A stretch of DNA of 64,000 bases, from assembly GCF_025642745.1 (NCBI RefSeq), contig NZ_JANZKP010000005.1, positions 48,330-112,329 on the forward strand, read 5' to 3'. This DNA is from Cellulomonas sp. RIT-PI-Y (GTDB taxonomy: Bacteria; Actinomycetota; Actinomycetes; Actinomycetales; Cellulomonadaceae). Numbering within the stretch: the stretch's first letter is position 1; every line of letters starts with the position of its first letter. The position numbers and the translations under genes were made by a program. Of this stretch, positions 35,763 to 44,574 are shown in pieces. The notes under the pieces were generated by a model, which saw nothing but the letters and a program-made list of their open reading frames with translations, had not been told where the DNA came from and did no database searches.

Positions 35763-36769
35763 CGGGCTCCCCCTTCCAGTTCGGCCGCGTGCCCGGGCAG
35801 CGCACCGCCGGGGACGACGGAGGTCTGTGCCGTGCTCGCGGTGTCCCCGGACACCTCGGCGGCGCGGCGGCGGGTGCGCAGTCGCGGGTCCGCCAGGTCG
35901 TTCAGCGATTCGCCGACCAGGGTCATGCCGAGCACCACCAGCACGATCGCGATGCCCGGGAAGGTCGCGGTCCACCAGACGCCGGAGCTGACGTCGGAGA
36001 TCGCCTTGTTCAGGTCGTAGCCCCACTCGGCGGCGGCGGTGGCCTCGATGCCGAAGCCGAGGAACCCGAGCCCGGCCAGGGTGAGGATCGCCTCGGAGGC
36101 GTTCAGCGTGATGATCAGCGGCAGGGTGCGGGTGGCGTTGCGCAGCACGTGCCGGAACATGATCCGGCGGTGACCGGCGCCGATCACCCGGGCCGATTCC
36201 ACGAAGGCCTCCGCCTTGACCCGCACCGTCTCGGCCCGCACCACCCGGAAGTACTGCGGGGTGAACACCACGGTGATGGACAGGGCGGCCGCCAGGACCC
36301 CGCCGATCATCGACGACTGGCCGCCGCTGATCACGATCGCCAGCACGATGGCCAGCAGCAGGGACGGGAAGGCGTAGACCGCGTCCGCGATCACGACCAG
36401 CACCCGGTCCAGCCAGCCGCCGAAGTAGCCGGAGACCAGGCCGAGCAGCACGCCGATGAACAGCGACGCGGTCACCGCGATCACGATCACCAGCAGTGCG
36501 GTGCGCGATCCCCAGATCACCCGGGACAGCACGTCGTAGCCGCCGACCGTGGTGCCGAGCAGGTGCTCCGACGACGGCGGCTGGGTGGCGCCGAACAGGC
36601 CGGTGTCCGGACTGCGCAGCTGGCCGTAGCCGTAGGGCGCGAGCAGCGGGGCGAACAGCGCGGCCAGCAGGAAGATGCCGGTCAGGATCAGCCCGGCGAC
36701 CAGCATGCCGCGCTGCAGGCCGACGCTCTGCCGCAGCTGATGGACGACGGGAAGCTTGTTCCAGCGCAT
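35759..36769 (-). CDS. Peptide ABC transporter permease (DppC type)
   Basis: A 336-residue permease with an N-terminal helix, the LGTTVGGYDVLSRVIWGSR region and the permease loop ESARVIGAGHRRIMFRHVL. The extended C-terminal tail of some 40 hydrophilic residues is longer than in classical DppC. ATG 36769 shares its last base with the stop of the preceding gene. Confidence 0.94.
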   Translation of the reverse strand: MRWNKLPVVHQLRQSVGLQRGMLVAGLILTGIFLLAALFAPLLAPYGYGQLRSPDTGLFGATQPPSSEHLLGTTVGGYDVLSRVIWGSRTALLVIVIAVTASLFIGVLLGLVSGYFGGWLDRVLVVIADAVYAFPSLLLAIVLAIVISGGQSSMIGGVLAAALSITVVFTPQYFRVVRAETVRVKAEAFVESARVIGAGHRRIMFRHVLRNATRTLPLIITLNASEAILTLAGLGFLGFGIEATAAAEWGYDLNKAISDVSSGVWWTATFPGIAIVLVVLGMTLVGESLNDLADPRLRTRRRAAEVSGDTASTAQTSVVPGGALPGHAAELEGGAR

Positions 36770-37857
36770 CAGTACCTCACCCTCGGGTCGATCAGCGCGG
36801 CGATCACGTCGACCACGAAGTTGCTCAGCGCGACCACGATCGCGAGCATCACGACGATGCCCTGCACGGCCACGAAGTCGCGGGCCTGGAGGTACTGCGA
36901 CAGCTGGAACCCCAGACCGCGCCACTCGAAGGTGGTCTCGGTCAGCACCGCGCCGACCAGCAGCATCGCCACCTGCATGCCGACCACGGTGATGATCGGG
37001 ATCAGCGCCGGGCGGTAGGCGTGCTTGCGCAGCAGCCGGGACTCCCTGACGCCGCGGGACCGGGCGGCCTCCACGTAGCCGGAGCCGAGGGTGCCGATCA
37101 CGTTGGTGCGCACCAGCCGCAGGAACACCCCGGCGGTCAGCAGGCCGAGGGCGATGGCGGGCAGCACCGCATGCTGGAGCACGTCGGCGACGATCTCCCC
37201 GTTCCCGGTGCGGAGGGCGTCGATCAGGTAGATGCCGGTGGGGTGGTCCAGGCGCCGCATGGCGAGCTCGGAGCGGTTGGACGCCCGCCCGGCGACCGGG
37301 AGCCAGTCCAGCTGCACCGCGAAGATCAGCTTGAGCAGCAGTCCGGCGAAGAACACCGGGGTGGCGTAGCAGGCGATCGCGAACACCCGGAGCAGCGCGT
37401 CCGGCACCTTGTCCCGGAAGTACGCGGCGACCAGGCCGAGCGGGATGCCGACCAGGAAGGCGACGATCAGCGCGTAGAACGCCAGCTCCAGCGTCGCGGT
37501 GCCGAAGGTGGTCAGCACCTCGGTCACCGGGCGGCTGTCCGAGAGCGTGGTGCCCAGGTCGCCGCGGAACAGGTCGCCGAGGTACTCGACGTACTGGGTG
37601 AGGATCGGCCGGTCGTAGCCCGCGGCGTGGATGCGTTCCGCGAGCTGGTCGGCGGGCAGTCGTCCGCCCTGGGCTGCGGTGATCGGGTCGCCGGTGGCCC
37701 GCATCAGGAAGAAGACCGTGGTCACCAGGATGAACACGGTGGGGATGATCAGCAGGAAGCGGATCAGGATGTAGCGCCCGAGACCGCCGCCGGAACGCTT
37801 GGGCGGGCCGGACTTCGGGACATCGACCGTCGTGGGGTCGAGGGTGGTGGACGTCAT
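36769..37857 (-). CDS. Peptide ABC transporter permease (DppB type)
   Basis: A 362-residue permease: a basic N-terminus of about 25 residues, then YILIRFLLIIPTVFILVTTV as the first helix, six helices in all and the loop VEAARSRGVRESRLLRKHA. It pairs with the DppC-type subunit. A strong 17-bp hairpin stands between this gene and the binding-protein gene upstream, separating their expression. Confidence 0.94.
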   Translation of the reverse strand: MTSTTLDPTTVDVPKSGPPKRSGGGLGRYILIRFLLIIPTVFILVTTVFFLMRATGDPITAAQGGRLPADQLAERIHAAGYDRPILTQYVEYLGDLFRGDLGTTLSDSRPVTEVLTTFGTATLELAFYALIVAFLVGIPLGLVAAYFRDKVPDALLRVFAIACYATPVFFAGLLLKLIFAVQLDWLPVAGRASNRSELAMRRLDHPTGIYLIDALRTGNGEIVADVLQHAVLPAIALGLLTAGVFLRLVRTNVIGTLGSGYVEAARSRGVRESRLLRKHAYRPALIPIITVVGMQVAMLLVGAVLTETTFEWRGLGFQLSQYLQARDFVAVQGIVVMLAIVVALSNFVVDVIAALIDPRVRY

Positions 37858-37874
37858 GTCACTCCTGACAACGC

Positions 37875-37911
37875 CCCGGGGCGGGCCGCACCGTGTGCGG
37901 CCCGCCCCGGG
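37875..37911 (-). terminator. 17-bp intra-operon stem-loop
   Basis: Perfect 17-base arms (37875-37891 and 37895-37911) with a 3-base loop lie directly after the binding-protein stop and 17 bases before the permease start. The stem is almost all G and C. It probably terminates part of the transcripts or protects the upstream mRNA, so that binding protein is made in excess. Confidence 0.75.
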
Positions 37912-37920
37912 ACTGAGGGA

Positions 37921-39582
37921 TCAGCTACGGCTCAGCGCGCCGTAGCGGAACTTGAAGGACGCGTCGAGCGTGTTCTCGGCACCGGAGATGTCGGTGCCGG
38001 TCACGGCGACCTGCGCGCCCTGCAGGTAGGGCACCGTGGACAGGTCCTGGGCGACCAGGCCCTGGATCTGCTCGATCAGCGCGGTGCGCTCGTCGGCGTC
38101 CGGGGTGACCGCCTGCTGCAGGATCAGGTCGTTCACCGTCGGGTTGTCGTAGTGGTTGCCCAGGAAGTTGTCGGTCAGGAAGAACGGGGTCAGGTAGTTG
38201 TCCGCGTCCGAGTAGTCCGGGAACCAGCCGAGCTGGTACGCCGGGTAGACGTCCGAGGTGCGGTCCTTGGCGTACTGCACCCACTCGGTGGTCTGCAGGT
38301 TCACCGTGAACAGGCCGCTGGACTCCAGCTGGTCCTTGATCAGCGCGTACTCCTCGCCGGAGGACGGGCCGTAGTGGTCGTTCGAGTACTGCAGGTTCAG
38401 CGTGACCGGGGTCTCGACGCCCGCGGCCTCCAGGGCTGCCGTCGCCGCGTCCGCGTCCGGGCCGCCCTCGTGGTCGCCGTACAGGTCCTTCAGCGACTCG
38501 GTGGCGCCGGTCAGGCCCTCCGGCACGTAGGAGTACAACGGGGTGTAGGTGTCCTTGTAGACCTGCGAGGCGATCTCCTCGCGGTCGATCAGGTCGGCCA
38601 CCGCCTGCCGCACCGCCAGCGCCTTGGCCGGGTCGGCCTCCGCGGTCGTGTTGCCGAACGGCTGGGTGTCGAAGTTGAAGACGATGTACCGGATCTCACC
38701 GCCCGGGCCGTCGACCACCTGGACGTCGTCGTTGCCCCGCAGGTCCTCGATGTCGGTGGCGGACAGCGAGCGGAACGCCACGTCGATGTTCCCCTCCTGG
38801 ATGTCCAGCTTCAGGTTCGAGGCGTCGGTGAAGTACTGCACGTCCACCGCGTCGTTCTCCGGCGCGCCGAGCAGGCCCTGGTAGTCCGGGTTGGCGGCGT
38901 AGCTGACCAGGTCGTTCTGGCTGTAGTCGGTGATCGTGTACGGACCGGCGAACGCCTGCCCGTCGACGATGTCCTGGTCCGGCGTCAGCGCGTCGGGGGA
39001 GAACACGTCCTCGTCGACGATCGGGCCGGCCGGGCTGGACAGGATCTGCGGGAAGACCTGGTCGTTCTCGGTCTTCAGGTGGAAGACGACGGTGGTGTCG
39101 TCCGGGGCGTCCACGCTGTCCAGGTTGTAGAGCAGCGAGCCGGGGCCGTTGCCGTCGTCCGCGCCGGACTCGAAGATCGACAGCTGCCGGTCGAAGGTGA
39201 ACTTCACGTCCGAGCTGGTCAGGTCGTTGCCGTTCGCGAACGTCAGGCCGTCCTTCAGCGTGACCGTGTACTCGGTGGGGCTGGTGAACTCCGCCGACTC
39301 GGCGATGTCCGGCTCCACCTCCGGGCTGCCGAACGGGGTGTTCATCAGGAACGGGTACACCTGGTTCATCACCGCGAAGGACCCGTTGTCGTAGGAGCCG
39401 GCCGGGTCGATGGTGGTGATCTTGTCGGTGGTGCCGATCAGGATCGAGTCGCCCCCGCCGCCTCCGCCCCCGGTGCTGTCGTCGTCGCTGCCGCCACTGC
39501 CGCAGGCAGCGAGCAGGAGACCGGCGACCGCCAGACCGGCGGTCGGGGCGATCAGGCGTCGGCGCGGGTGGTGCGCTGTCAT
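37921..39582 (-). CDS. Peptide-type ABC transporter substrate-binding lipoprotein
   Basis: A 553-residue family-5 extracellular solute-binding protein. The signal ends in the lipobox LLLAAC (Cys near residue 26), followed by a Gly/Asp-rich linker containing seven consecutive glycines. The mature part has ITTIDPAGSYDNGSFAVMNQVY, VKFTFDRQLS and the DNPTVNDLI region of oligopeptide/nickel binding proteins. ATG 39582 has GAGGACC upstream; a longer frame upstream has no start support. Ligand unknown. Confidence 0.93.
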   Translation of the reverse strand: MTAHHPRRRLIAPTAGLAVAGLLLAACGSGGSDDDSTGGGGGGGDSILIGTTDKITTIDPAGSYDNGSFAVMNQVYPFLMNTPFGSPEVEPDIAESAEFTSPTEYTVTLKDGLTFANGNDLTSSDVKFTFDRQLSIFESGADDGNGPGSLLYNLDSVDAPDDTTVVFHLKTENDQVFPQILSSPAGPIVDEDVFSPDALTPDQDIVDGQAFAGPYTITDYSQNDLVSYAANPDYQGLLGAPENDAVDVQYFTDASNLKLDIQEGNIDVAFRSLSATDIEDLRGNDDVQVVDGPGGEIRYIVFNFDTQPFGNTTAEADPAKALAVRQAVADLIDREEIASQVYKDTYTPLYSYVPEGLTGATESLKDLYGDHEGGPDADAATAALEAAGVETPVTLNLQYSNDHYGPSSGEEYALIKDQLESSGLFTVNLQTTEWVQYAKDRTSDVYPAYQLGWFPDYSDADNYLTPFFLTDNFLGNHYDNPTVNDLILQQAVTPDADERTALIEQIQGLVAQDLSTVPYLQGAQVAVTGTDISGAENTLDASFKFRYGALSRS

Positions 39583-39662
39583 GGTGGTCCTCGATTTCCG
39601 TGTCGTATCCCCTGGACCGTCGACGGCCGGGTCCGACAGCGGTGCCGGTCGGACGACGACGG

Positions 39663-39703
39663 GTGACGCACGTGTCACACAGATGCCTGTGACGTGGGGC
39701 ACA
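39663..39703. promoter_or_regulatory. Cluster of TGTGA/TCACA elements upstream of the binding-protein gene
   Basis: Three interleaved inverted pairs are visible: GTGAC-N6-GTCAC (39663-39678), GTCACACAGATGCCTGTGAC (39674-39693) and TGTGA-N6-GCACA (39688-39703). The last resembles a CRP/GlxR site with one mismatch. They lie 80-120 bp ahead of the start. The regulator is unproven. Confidence 0.35.
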
Positions 39704-39730
39704 GGAAAGCACAGCGAGCCGCGGATTGGT

Positions 39731-39753
39731 ACATCCCTGTGTTAACGGGATGT
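39731..39753 (-). terminator. Hairpin after the choice-of-anchor G gene
   Basis: ACATCCC (39731-39737) and GGGATGT (39747-39753) form a 7-bp stem with a 9-base loop, 23 bases beyond the minus-strand stop at 39776. No T-tract follows on that strand. A terminator for the SipW operon is plausible. Confidence 0.4.
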
Positions 39754-39775
39754 TTCGGGATCATCCGGGCGCAGG

Positions 39776-41512
39776 TCAGGTGCCGGTGACCGGTGAGTAG
39801 CCGGTGGGGCCGGACGAGGAGGTCGCGAAGGCCAGCCAGCCCAGTCGGGTGACCGGGACCAGGCCGACCCGGATCGCGGACACCGCGAGCTCACCGGGTG
39901 CCAGCGGCACTGTCGGTGTCCGGGCACCGGGCTGGTCCGGCTGCGCGTTCACGTGCACCGACACCACGTTCGGCAGCGCGTTGATGCCGGTCCCGACGAG
40001 TGAGGTCGCCGTGTCGACCGCCGAGGTCACCGTGCCGATGAACGCCGCCTCCGCGCCGCTGAGTCCATAGAGCGTGCTGGTCAGCGAGGTGGCGAGGGCG
40101 GTGCGGATCAGCGGCACCAGGGTGGGCATCAGGGTGTTCACCGCGGTGCAGACCGCGGCGGTGGTGACGCCGCAGGAGTTCAGACCCGACCAGGTGACGG
40201 TCCCGGTCCCGGCCGCCAGCGTCGCCAGGGTGCCGGACGCGGTGATCTGCAGTGTTCCCAGACTCACGGCTGAGTTGAGCAGGGTGAGCGGCACCGTGAC
40301 GACCAGGGTCGCGCTGGCGGAGTCCAGCGCGCTGCGGGCCGTCGAGAGCACCTCCGTCCGCTGGCCGGCGAGCAGGGTGCCGACCGAGGAGACCGCCGAC
40401 CCGAGCGTGGCGGTCGTGAGGACCTCGCTGTTCGGCGGCCGGCCGTTGAGCCCGGTGGTCGGATCGGTGAGGGCGGCGAGGTCGACCACCGTCGTCCCGG
40501 TGGCGAGGTCCAGCGTCACGGGGGTGCCGGTCCCGAGGGTGCGGCCGGTCAGGGCGCTCACCGCCTGCGGGAGGTTCGCCGAGGTGGTCAGCGTGGCGGT
40601 CGGCGTGCCGACGCCCACCAGGGTGAGCAGGCCGCCGGGGCCGGTCAGGACACCCAGCGTCGCGTTGCGCAGGCCCGTGACCACCGACCCGCCGGCCGAC
40701 AGCGCGGACTGCAGTGTCGCGGCCGCAGAGTTCATCCCGGTCGACACCGCAGCGAGTGCTGTCGACCGCTCCTCCAGCCGGAGGTGCGCGACGCCGTAGT
40801 CGCGGGTCACGGTCCCCGCACTGAGGCAGCCGTCCTGCACGATGCTGGATCCCACCGCCCCGATCCGCAGCCGGATGTCGGTCAGGTCCGCCGCGGCGCC
40901 GCTGCCGAGTCCGCCGGCCAGCAGCGTGCTGCCGGCCAGGGTGCGGACGTCCACCGAGGCGACCTCCGGCAGTCCCGACCCCGGCGTCCGGGTGCCGGCG
41001 CTGACCACGCCGGAGTCGGAGACCGCCCCGGCCGCCCCGGCCGACACGCCGGTGCTGGTGGCGCGCGCGTACTGGGACAGCAGACCCGCCGCCGCGCCGT
41101 CCGCCAGCGGGACGGTCAGCGGGGACCCGAGGTCCAGGGCCGCGGTGCGCAGCGCGGAGACCGCGACCGGGTTCGCGTAGGCGTGGTCGCCGAGCGAGGT
41201 CGCGGTGGCGGGGGAGGGCAGCGACCCCGAACCGGGGTTCCGGACCAGGAGCGGCACCAGGGAGGCGGTGGCGTCGGTGGACCTGCCGAGCAGGGCCCCG
41301 GTGAAGAACTGGCCGCGCGCGCTGGTCCGGTAGAGCCCGGTGTCGCACCAGGTGGTCCGGGTGGACATCGCGGTGTGCACGTACTCCCCGTCGGTCCAGG
41401 CCGCATCGGTCAGCTCGGCCCGGGCCGGTCCGGATCGCAGTCCCCACACCGCCACCAGCAGGGACACCAGCCCCAGCACGACCGCGACGGACGCGGACCG
41501 GGTGCGGATCAC
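39776..41512 (-). CDS. Choice-of-anchor G family exported protein
   Basis: A 578-residue exported protein of very even Ala/Thr/Ser/Val/Leu composition. The N-terminus has a hydrophobic segment followed by TDAAWTDGEYVHTAMST, resembling the SipW-dependent signal type seen in the neighbouring substrate. The body matches the actinobacterial choice-of-anchor G family that sits beside such peptidases. The name reflects variable C-terminal anchors; here no hydrophobic tail or sortase motif is seen (the end is GYSPVTGT). The GTG start overlaps the peptidase stop (GTGA). The function is probably structural at the cell surface. Confidence 0.78.
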   Translation of the reverse strand: MIRTRSASVAVVLGLVSLLVAVWGLRSGPARAELTDAAWTDGEYVHTAMSTRTTWCDTGLYRTSARGQFFTGALLGRSTDATASLVPLLVRNPGSGSLPSPATATSLGDHAYANPVAVSALRTAALDLGSPLTVPLADGAAAGLLSQYARATSTGVSAGAAGAVSDSGVVSAGTRTPGSGLPEVASVDVRTLAGSTLLAGGLGSGAAADLTDIRLRIGAVGSSIVQDGCLSAGTVTRDYGVAHLRLEERSTALAAVSTGMNSAAATLQSALSAGGSVVTGLRNATLGVLTGPGGLLTLVGVGTPTATLTTSANLPQAVSALTGRTLGTGTPVTLDLATGTTVVDLAALTDPTTGLNGRPPNSEVLTTATLGSAVSSVGTLLAGQRTEVLSTARSALDSASATLVVTVPLTLLNSAVSLGTLQITASGTLATLAAGTGTVTWSGLNSCGVTTAAVCTAVNTLMPTLVPLIRTALATSLTSTLYGLSGAEAAFIGTVTSAVDTATSLVGTGINALPNVVSVHVNAQPDQPGARTPTVPLAPGELAVSAIRVGLVPVTRLGWLAFATSSSGPTGYSPVTGT

Positions 41513-42864
41513 GACCGCGTCCCGCCCACGCGGGGCGACCGGTGGCGGCGCGCGCGGCTGCGGTCGAGCAGGACGGCGCCGAGCAGCACGGCCAGCACGG
41601 CCCAGGCACCCGGTCGCAGGTCTGCTCCGGTGGTCGCCAGCCCCGGCGATCCCACCCCGCCGCCGGTGGTGCCGGTGGCGGTGGTCGTGCCGCCGGGCAG
41701 CTCGGCGGCGACCTCGTCGATCACGGCCGAGTCGCCGAACGCGTCGAACCGCAGGCCCAGGGACATCGTCTGGCCCTGTGCCTCGTCCGGCAGGTCCTCC
41801 GTGACGTCGATCCGCACCTCGACGTCCTGCGGGGCGTCGACGCTCAGCCGGCCCACCGCCTCGCGGTCGTGCCAGATGGCCCCCTCGACCGGAGGCAGCC
41901 GGATCTCACGGGCTCCTCCCGGGCAGCCGCCCGCGCCGTCCCAGCCCGCGTCGCACAGCACCAGGGTGATCCGGACCGCGTCGTCGAGCTCGACCAGCGC
42001 GCCACCGGCGATCACGCTGACCCAGAGCCAGCCGTCGGCGGAGTCCGCGCCCTGCGGCGGTTGTGCGCTCGTGGTCACGCGCCAGGTCAGGCTGGTGCCG
42101 GGGGAGAGCGGCCACGGACGGTCCGTCGGGAGCGACGACGTGACCCGCAGGACGTCGTCGCCCACGGAGTAGCCGTTCCGGGGCGGCATCGCCGGCGGTG
42201 CCGGGGACGGAGCGGCGGAGGCGGGGCCCGGCGTCGGCAGCACCACCACCGCGACCGCCAGCAGGGCGATCGCCGCCACCGAGCGCGCGGACCGCCCGGA
42301 CCTCCCTGACCGCCCGGCCGGCATCCGGTGCCCCCGCGTCGAACGGGGCCACAGCGCCCACAGCACCAGGCCCGCGATCAGGCCGGTCAGCGCGGCCATC
42401 GTCGTCGGCTGTTGCAGGCGCACCAGGGCATACCCCACCCCCGGGGCGGCCGCGATCACGCGGCGGACCTCCGTCACGTCGTACGGGAACGGGTCCTCGG
42501 CGTCGTTCGCGTCCCCGCGCAGGTGCAGCCGGACCGTGCCCGGCCCCAGCGGTTCCACCGAGGTCACCCGGTGCGTCACCGGCAGCGGACCGAGCGGCGA
42601 GGCGACGGTCACCACGTCACCCACCCGGACCTCGGACGCGGGAACGGTCCGGACCAGGGCCGCGGCGCCGGTCGGGATGGTCGGCGTCATCGAGCCGGTC
42701 CGGAACACGATCACGCCCAGGTCGAACACGATCACCAGCACGATCGCCAGGGCGCAGATCGCGCCGAACGCCGCCGCGACGGTCAACAGCACCTCGCGGG
42801 TCAGATCGGCGACGCGCCGCCATCCGTTCCCGGGCAGGGCGGTGGCGCAGTGCGAGCCAGACAT
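41509..42864 (-). CDS. sipW: SipW-type signal peptidase with sortase-anchored extracytoplasmic tail
   Basis: A 451-residue protein. Residues 1-190 are a signal peptidase I of the SipW/archaeal type: a membrane helix, Ser58 (RTGSMTPT) and His98 (PVTHRV) instead of the Ser/Lys pair, and a second helix near 155-172. A third hydrophobic, signal-like stretch (about 193-217, ending ASA) then leads to an extracytoplasmic domain (220-395). The C-terminus is LATTG (409-413), a hydrophobic helix and a basic tail, the LAxTG form used by class E sortases. Peptidase plus anchored domain is unusual. ATG 42864 sits eight bases after the substrate stop; its ribosome site (GGGAG) is very close. Confidence 0.85.
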   Translation of the reverse strand: MSGSHCATALPGNGWRRVADLTREVLLTVAAAFGAICALAIVLVIVFDLGVIVFRTGSMTPTIPTGAAALVRTVPASEVRVGDVVTVASPLGPLPVTHRVTSVEPLGPGTVRLHLRGDANDAEDPFPYDVTEVRRVIAAAPGVGYALVRLQQPTTMAALTGLIAGLVLWALWPRSTRGHRMPAGRSGRSGRSARSVAAIALLAVAVVVLPTPGPASAAPSPAPPAMPPRNGYSVGDDVLRVTSSLPTDRPWPLSPGTSLTWRVTTSAQPPQGADSADGWLWVSVIAGGALVELDDAVRITLVLCDAGWDGAGGCPGGAREIRLPPVEGAIWHDREAVGRLSVDAPQDVEVRIDVTEDLPDEAQGQTMSLGLRFDAFGDSAVIDEVAAELPGGTTTATGTTGGGVGSPGLATTGADLRPGAWAVLAVLLGAVLLDRSRARRHRSPRVGGTRS

Positions 42865-42871
42865 CTCCCGG

Positions 42872-43567
42872 TCACGAGCTCGTGGTCACGACGTTCCAGA
42901 CCGGCGTGACCGTCTGGCCCTGGAGCGTCGCGGCGGTCGACGTGTCCGGCATCGTGATCTGGAAGCACAGGTCGACCGGGGTACCGCCGGTGGTGTCGTC
43001 CGGTGCGGCCAGGATCGTGATGCCCTCGGTGCCGTTCGCGGTGAGCGCCGAGGCGACCGGGACGATCTCCGTCCCGGTCCCGGCCGCGATGCCGGCGTCG
43101 TTGCAGGACGCCTGCGGCACGCCCGATCGGACGTGGTAGGTCAGGACGTCGAACAGCTCGGTGCTGGTCCCGGCCCCGGCCACCGCTCCGTTGAGCACCG
43201 CCGTCCCGCCGATCGAGCCGGGTGCCGCCCGCAACTGCATGGGCGCGTAGATGACCGCGCCGGGTGACAGCGACGCCGCGGCGACCGTGAAGTCGAGTCG
43301 CCCGGCCGAGGCGGCGGTCTCCCGGTTCTGGAAGCTCTCCCCGTCGTAGACGTTCTGCTCGACCTCGAAGACCGAGGTCCCGATCGGGGTGTCCCCGTCG
43401 GCTCCGCCGAAGATCCACTCGGTGTCGGTCCAGGCCGCCAGGGTGACGGCGGCGCCGACCCCGAGGACCCCGGCTGCGGCGAGCCCGGCGCGCAGCCGGC
43501 TCCCGGAGCGTCGTCTGCGGTCGCGGTGATCGACCGTGGTGATGGTGGACGCGTCGTCTGTACGCAT
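42872..43567 (-). CDS. SipW-dependent signal-peptide protein
   Basis: A 231-residue exported protein. The long basic N-terminus, hydrophobic stretch (about 28-44) and VTLAAWTDTEW are the alternate-type signal recognised by SipW peptidases; TasA and camelysin carry the same type. The mature part is beta-rich with two cysteines that could form a disulphide (ASCND, DLCFQ). It probably forms or decorates a surface fibre. ATG 43567 follows GGGGG; an in-frame ATG six codons upstream is possible. It begins the operon substrate-peptidase-choice-of-anchor G. Confidence 0.85.
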   Translation of the reverse strand: MRTDDASTITTVDHRDRRRRSGSRLRAGLAAAGVLGVGAAVTLAAWTDTEWIFGGADGDTPIGTSVFEVEQNVYDGESFQNRETAASAGRLDFTVAAASLSPGAVIYAPMQLRAAPGSIGGTAVLNGAVAGAGTSTELFDVLTYHVRSGVPQASCNDAGIAAGTGTEIVPVASALTANGTEGITILAAPDDTTGGTPVDLCFQITMPDTSTAATLQGQTVTPVWNVVTTSS

Positions 43568-43618
43568 GGATACCCCCGGATCCATCGGCGCATGCCCCCT
43601 GCATCCGCCGTCCACCGG

Positions 43619-43745
43619 GATGACGTCATCGTCCTCCCGGAGGCGCCACAGCACCCCCTGCTCGCTGTGACGCCCGGTCAGCATCGACCACGACCGGGCC
43701 GTTGTGCAATCACACAATGACGATTGCCCGCTTTGTGCATTTCTC
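43619..43745 (-). promoter_or_regulatory. AT-rich promoter region with TTGTGCA repeats
   Basis: The 226-bp gap between the sigma-factor and substrate genes contains a palindrome GATGACGTCATC (43619-43630) and, at 43700-43745, a patch of much lower GC than its surroundings. TTGTGCA occurs at 43702-43708 and again at 43733-43739, 31 bp (about three helical turns) apart, with CACACAA between them. This should be the promoter and control region of the SipW operon; the binding factor is unknown. Confidence 0.45.
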
Positions 43746-43793
43746 CTCGGCGTGTCGGAGGAAAGCGCTTGCCGCGAGCGCGGCGGCGTCGGG

Positions 43794-44384
43794 TCACGAG
43801 CCGGAGTCGTGGTTCGCCCTGCGGTCCGCCCCGCGTCGCTCGGACCCGTCCTCGGCCACCCGCGCGCGCAGCCGTGCCCGGGCCCGGCTGACCCGGCTGG
43901 TCATCGCGGACACCGAGCACGCCAGGACCTCAGCCGCCTCGGTGCAGGTCAACCCGGCCACGACGGTCAGCAGCATCGCGTCGCGCTCGGCCCGCGGCAG
44001 CGCCGCCAGGAGGTCCTGCACCTGTCCGGCGGCCACCAGCGACTCGGCCGGGTCGTCGGTCTCCTCCCGGCTCGTGAGCGCCGCCCTGACGGCCAGCCGA
44101 TCGCGCCGGGCGGCGGAGCGCCGCGCGTCACGGAGCTTGTTGCGCGCCACGCCGAACACCCAGGCGCGACGGCCGTCCAGGTCCCGGGGAATGTCCGCCC
44201 ACCGCTGCCAGACGGTGGCGAAGGTCTCCGCGACGACGTCCTCGGCCGCGACGGCACCGATCCGGCGCGCGGCGAAGGCGCGCAGCTCGGCGTGGCAGGA
44301 GCGGAAGCACCGTGCGAACGCCTCGGCGGCGTCCTCCTCCGGGGCGCGACCGGGACCGGGTGCCGCCTTCCCTGGTCGCTGCAT
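43794..44384 (-). CDS. ECF-type sigma-70 family sigma factor
   Basis: A 196-residue RNA polymerase sigma factor with region 2 (AARRIGAVAAEDVVAETFATVW, RAWVFGVARNKLRDARR) and region 4 (LPRAERDAMLLTVVAGLTCTEAAEVLACSVSAMTSRVSRAR). It lacks regions 1 and 3. No anti-sigma gene adjoins it, which is uncommon for this class. The SipW operon starts 226 bp downstream on the same strand and is a candidate target. ATG 44384 has a G-rich site upstream. Confidence 0.88.
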   Translation of the reverse strand: MQRPGKAAPGPGRAPEEDAAEAFARCFRSCHAELRAFAARRIGAVAAEDVVAETFATVWQRWADIPRDLDGRRAWVFGVARNKLRDARRSAARRDRLAVRAALTSREETDDPAESLVAAGQVQDLLAALPRAERDAMLLTVVAGLTCTEAAEVLACSVSAMTSRVSRARARLRARVAEDGSERRGADRRANHDSGS

Positions 44385-44574
44385 CCCGTGCCACCCCGCG
44401 TCCCCCGCGTCCCCCGCGACCCGTCGGACGCGTGGGACCCGTTCTGCCAGCTGCTCCGGGGGCGCGCCCGGAAAGCGGCGGACGATGAGTGGTCAGCCTG
44501 GTTCTTTGAGGGGTGCGGACCCGGCGGTGAGTGGTCGGGCCCGGAGGATGAGCGGCTGGACTGGGTGCCGGCGC

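Noticed and set aside
43619..43630. GATGACGTCATC as a stand-alone operator
   Set aside because: A 12-bp palindrome alone is weak evidence; it is recorded only within the wider SipW promoter region.
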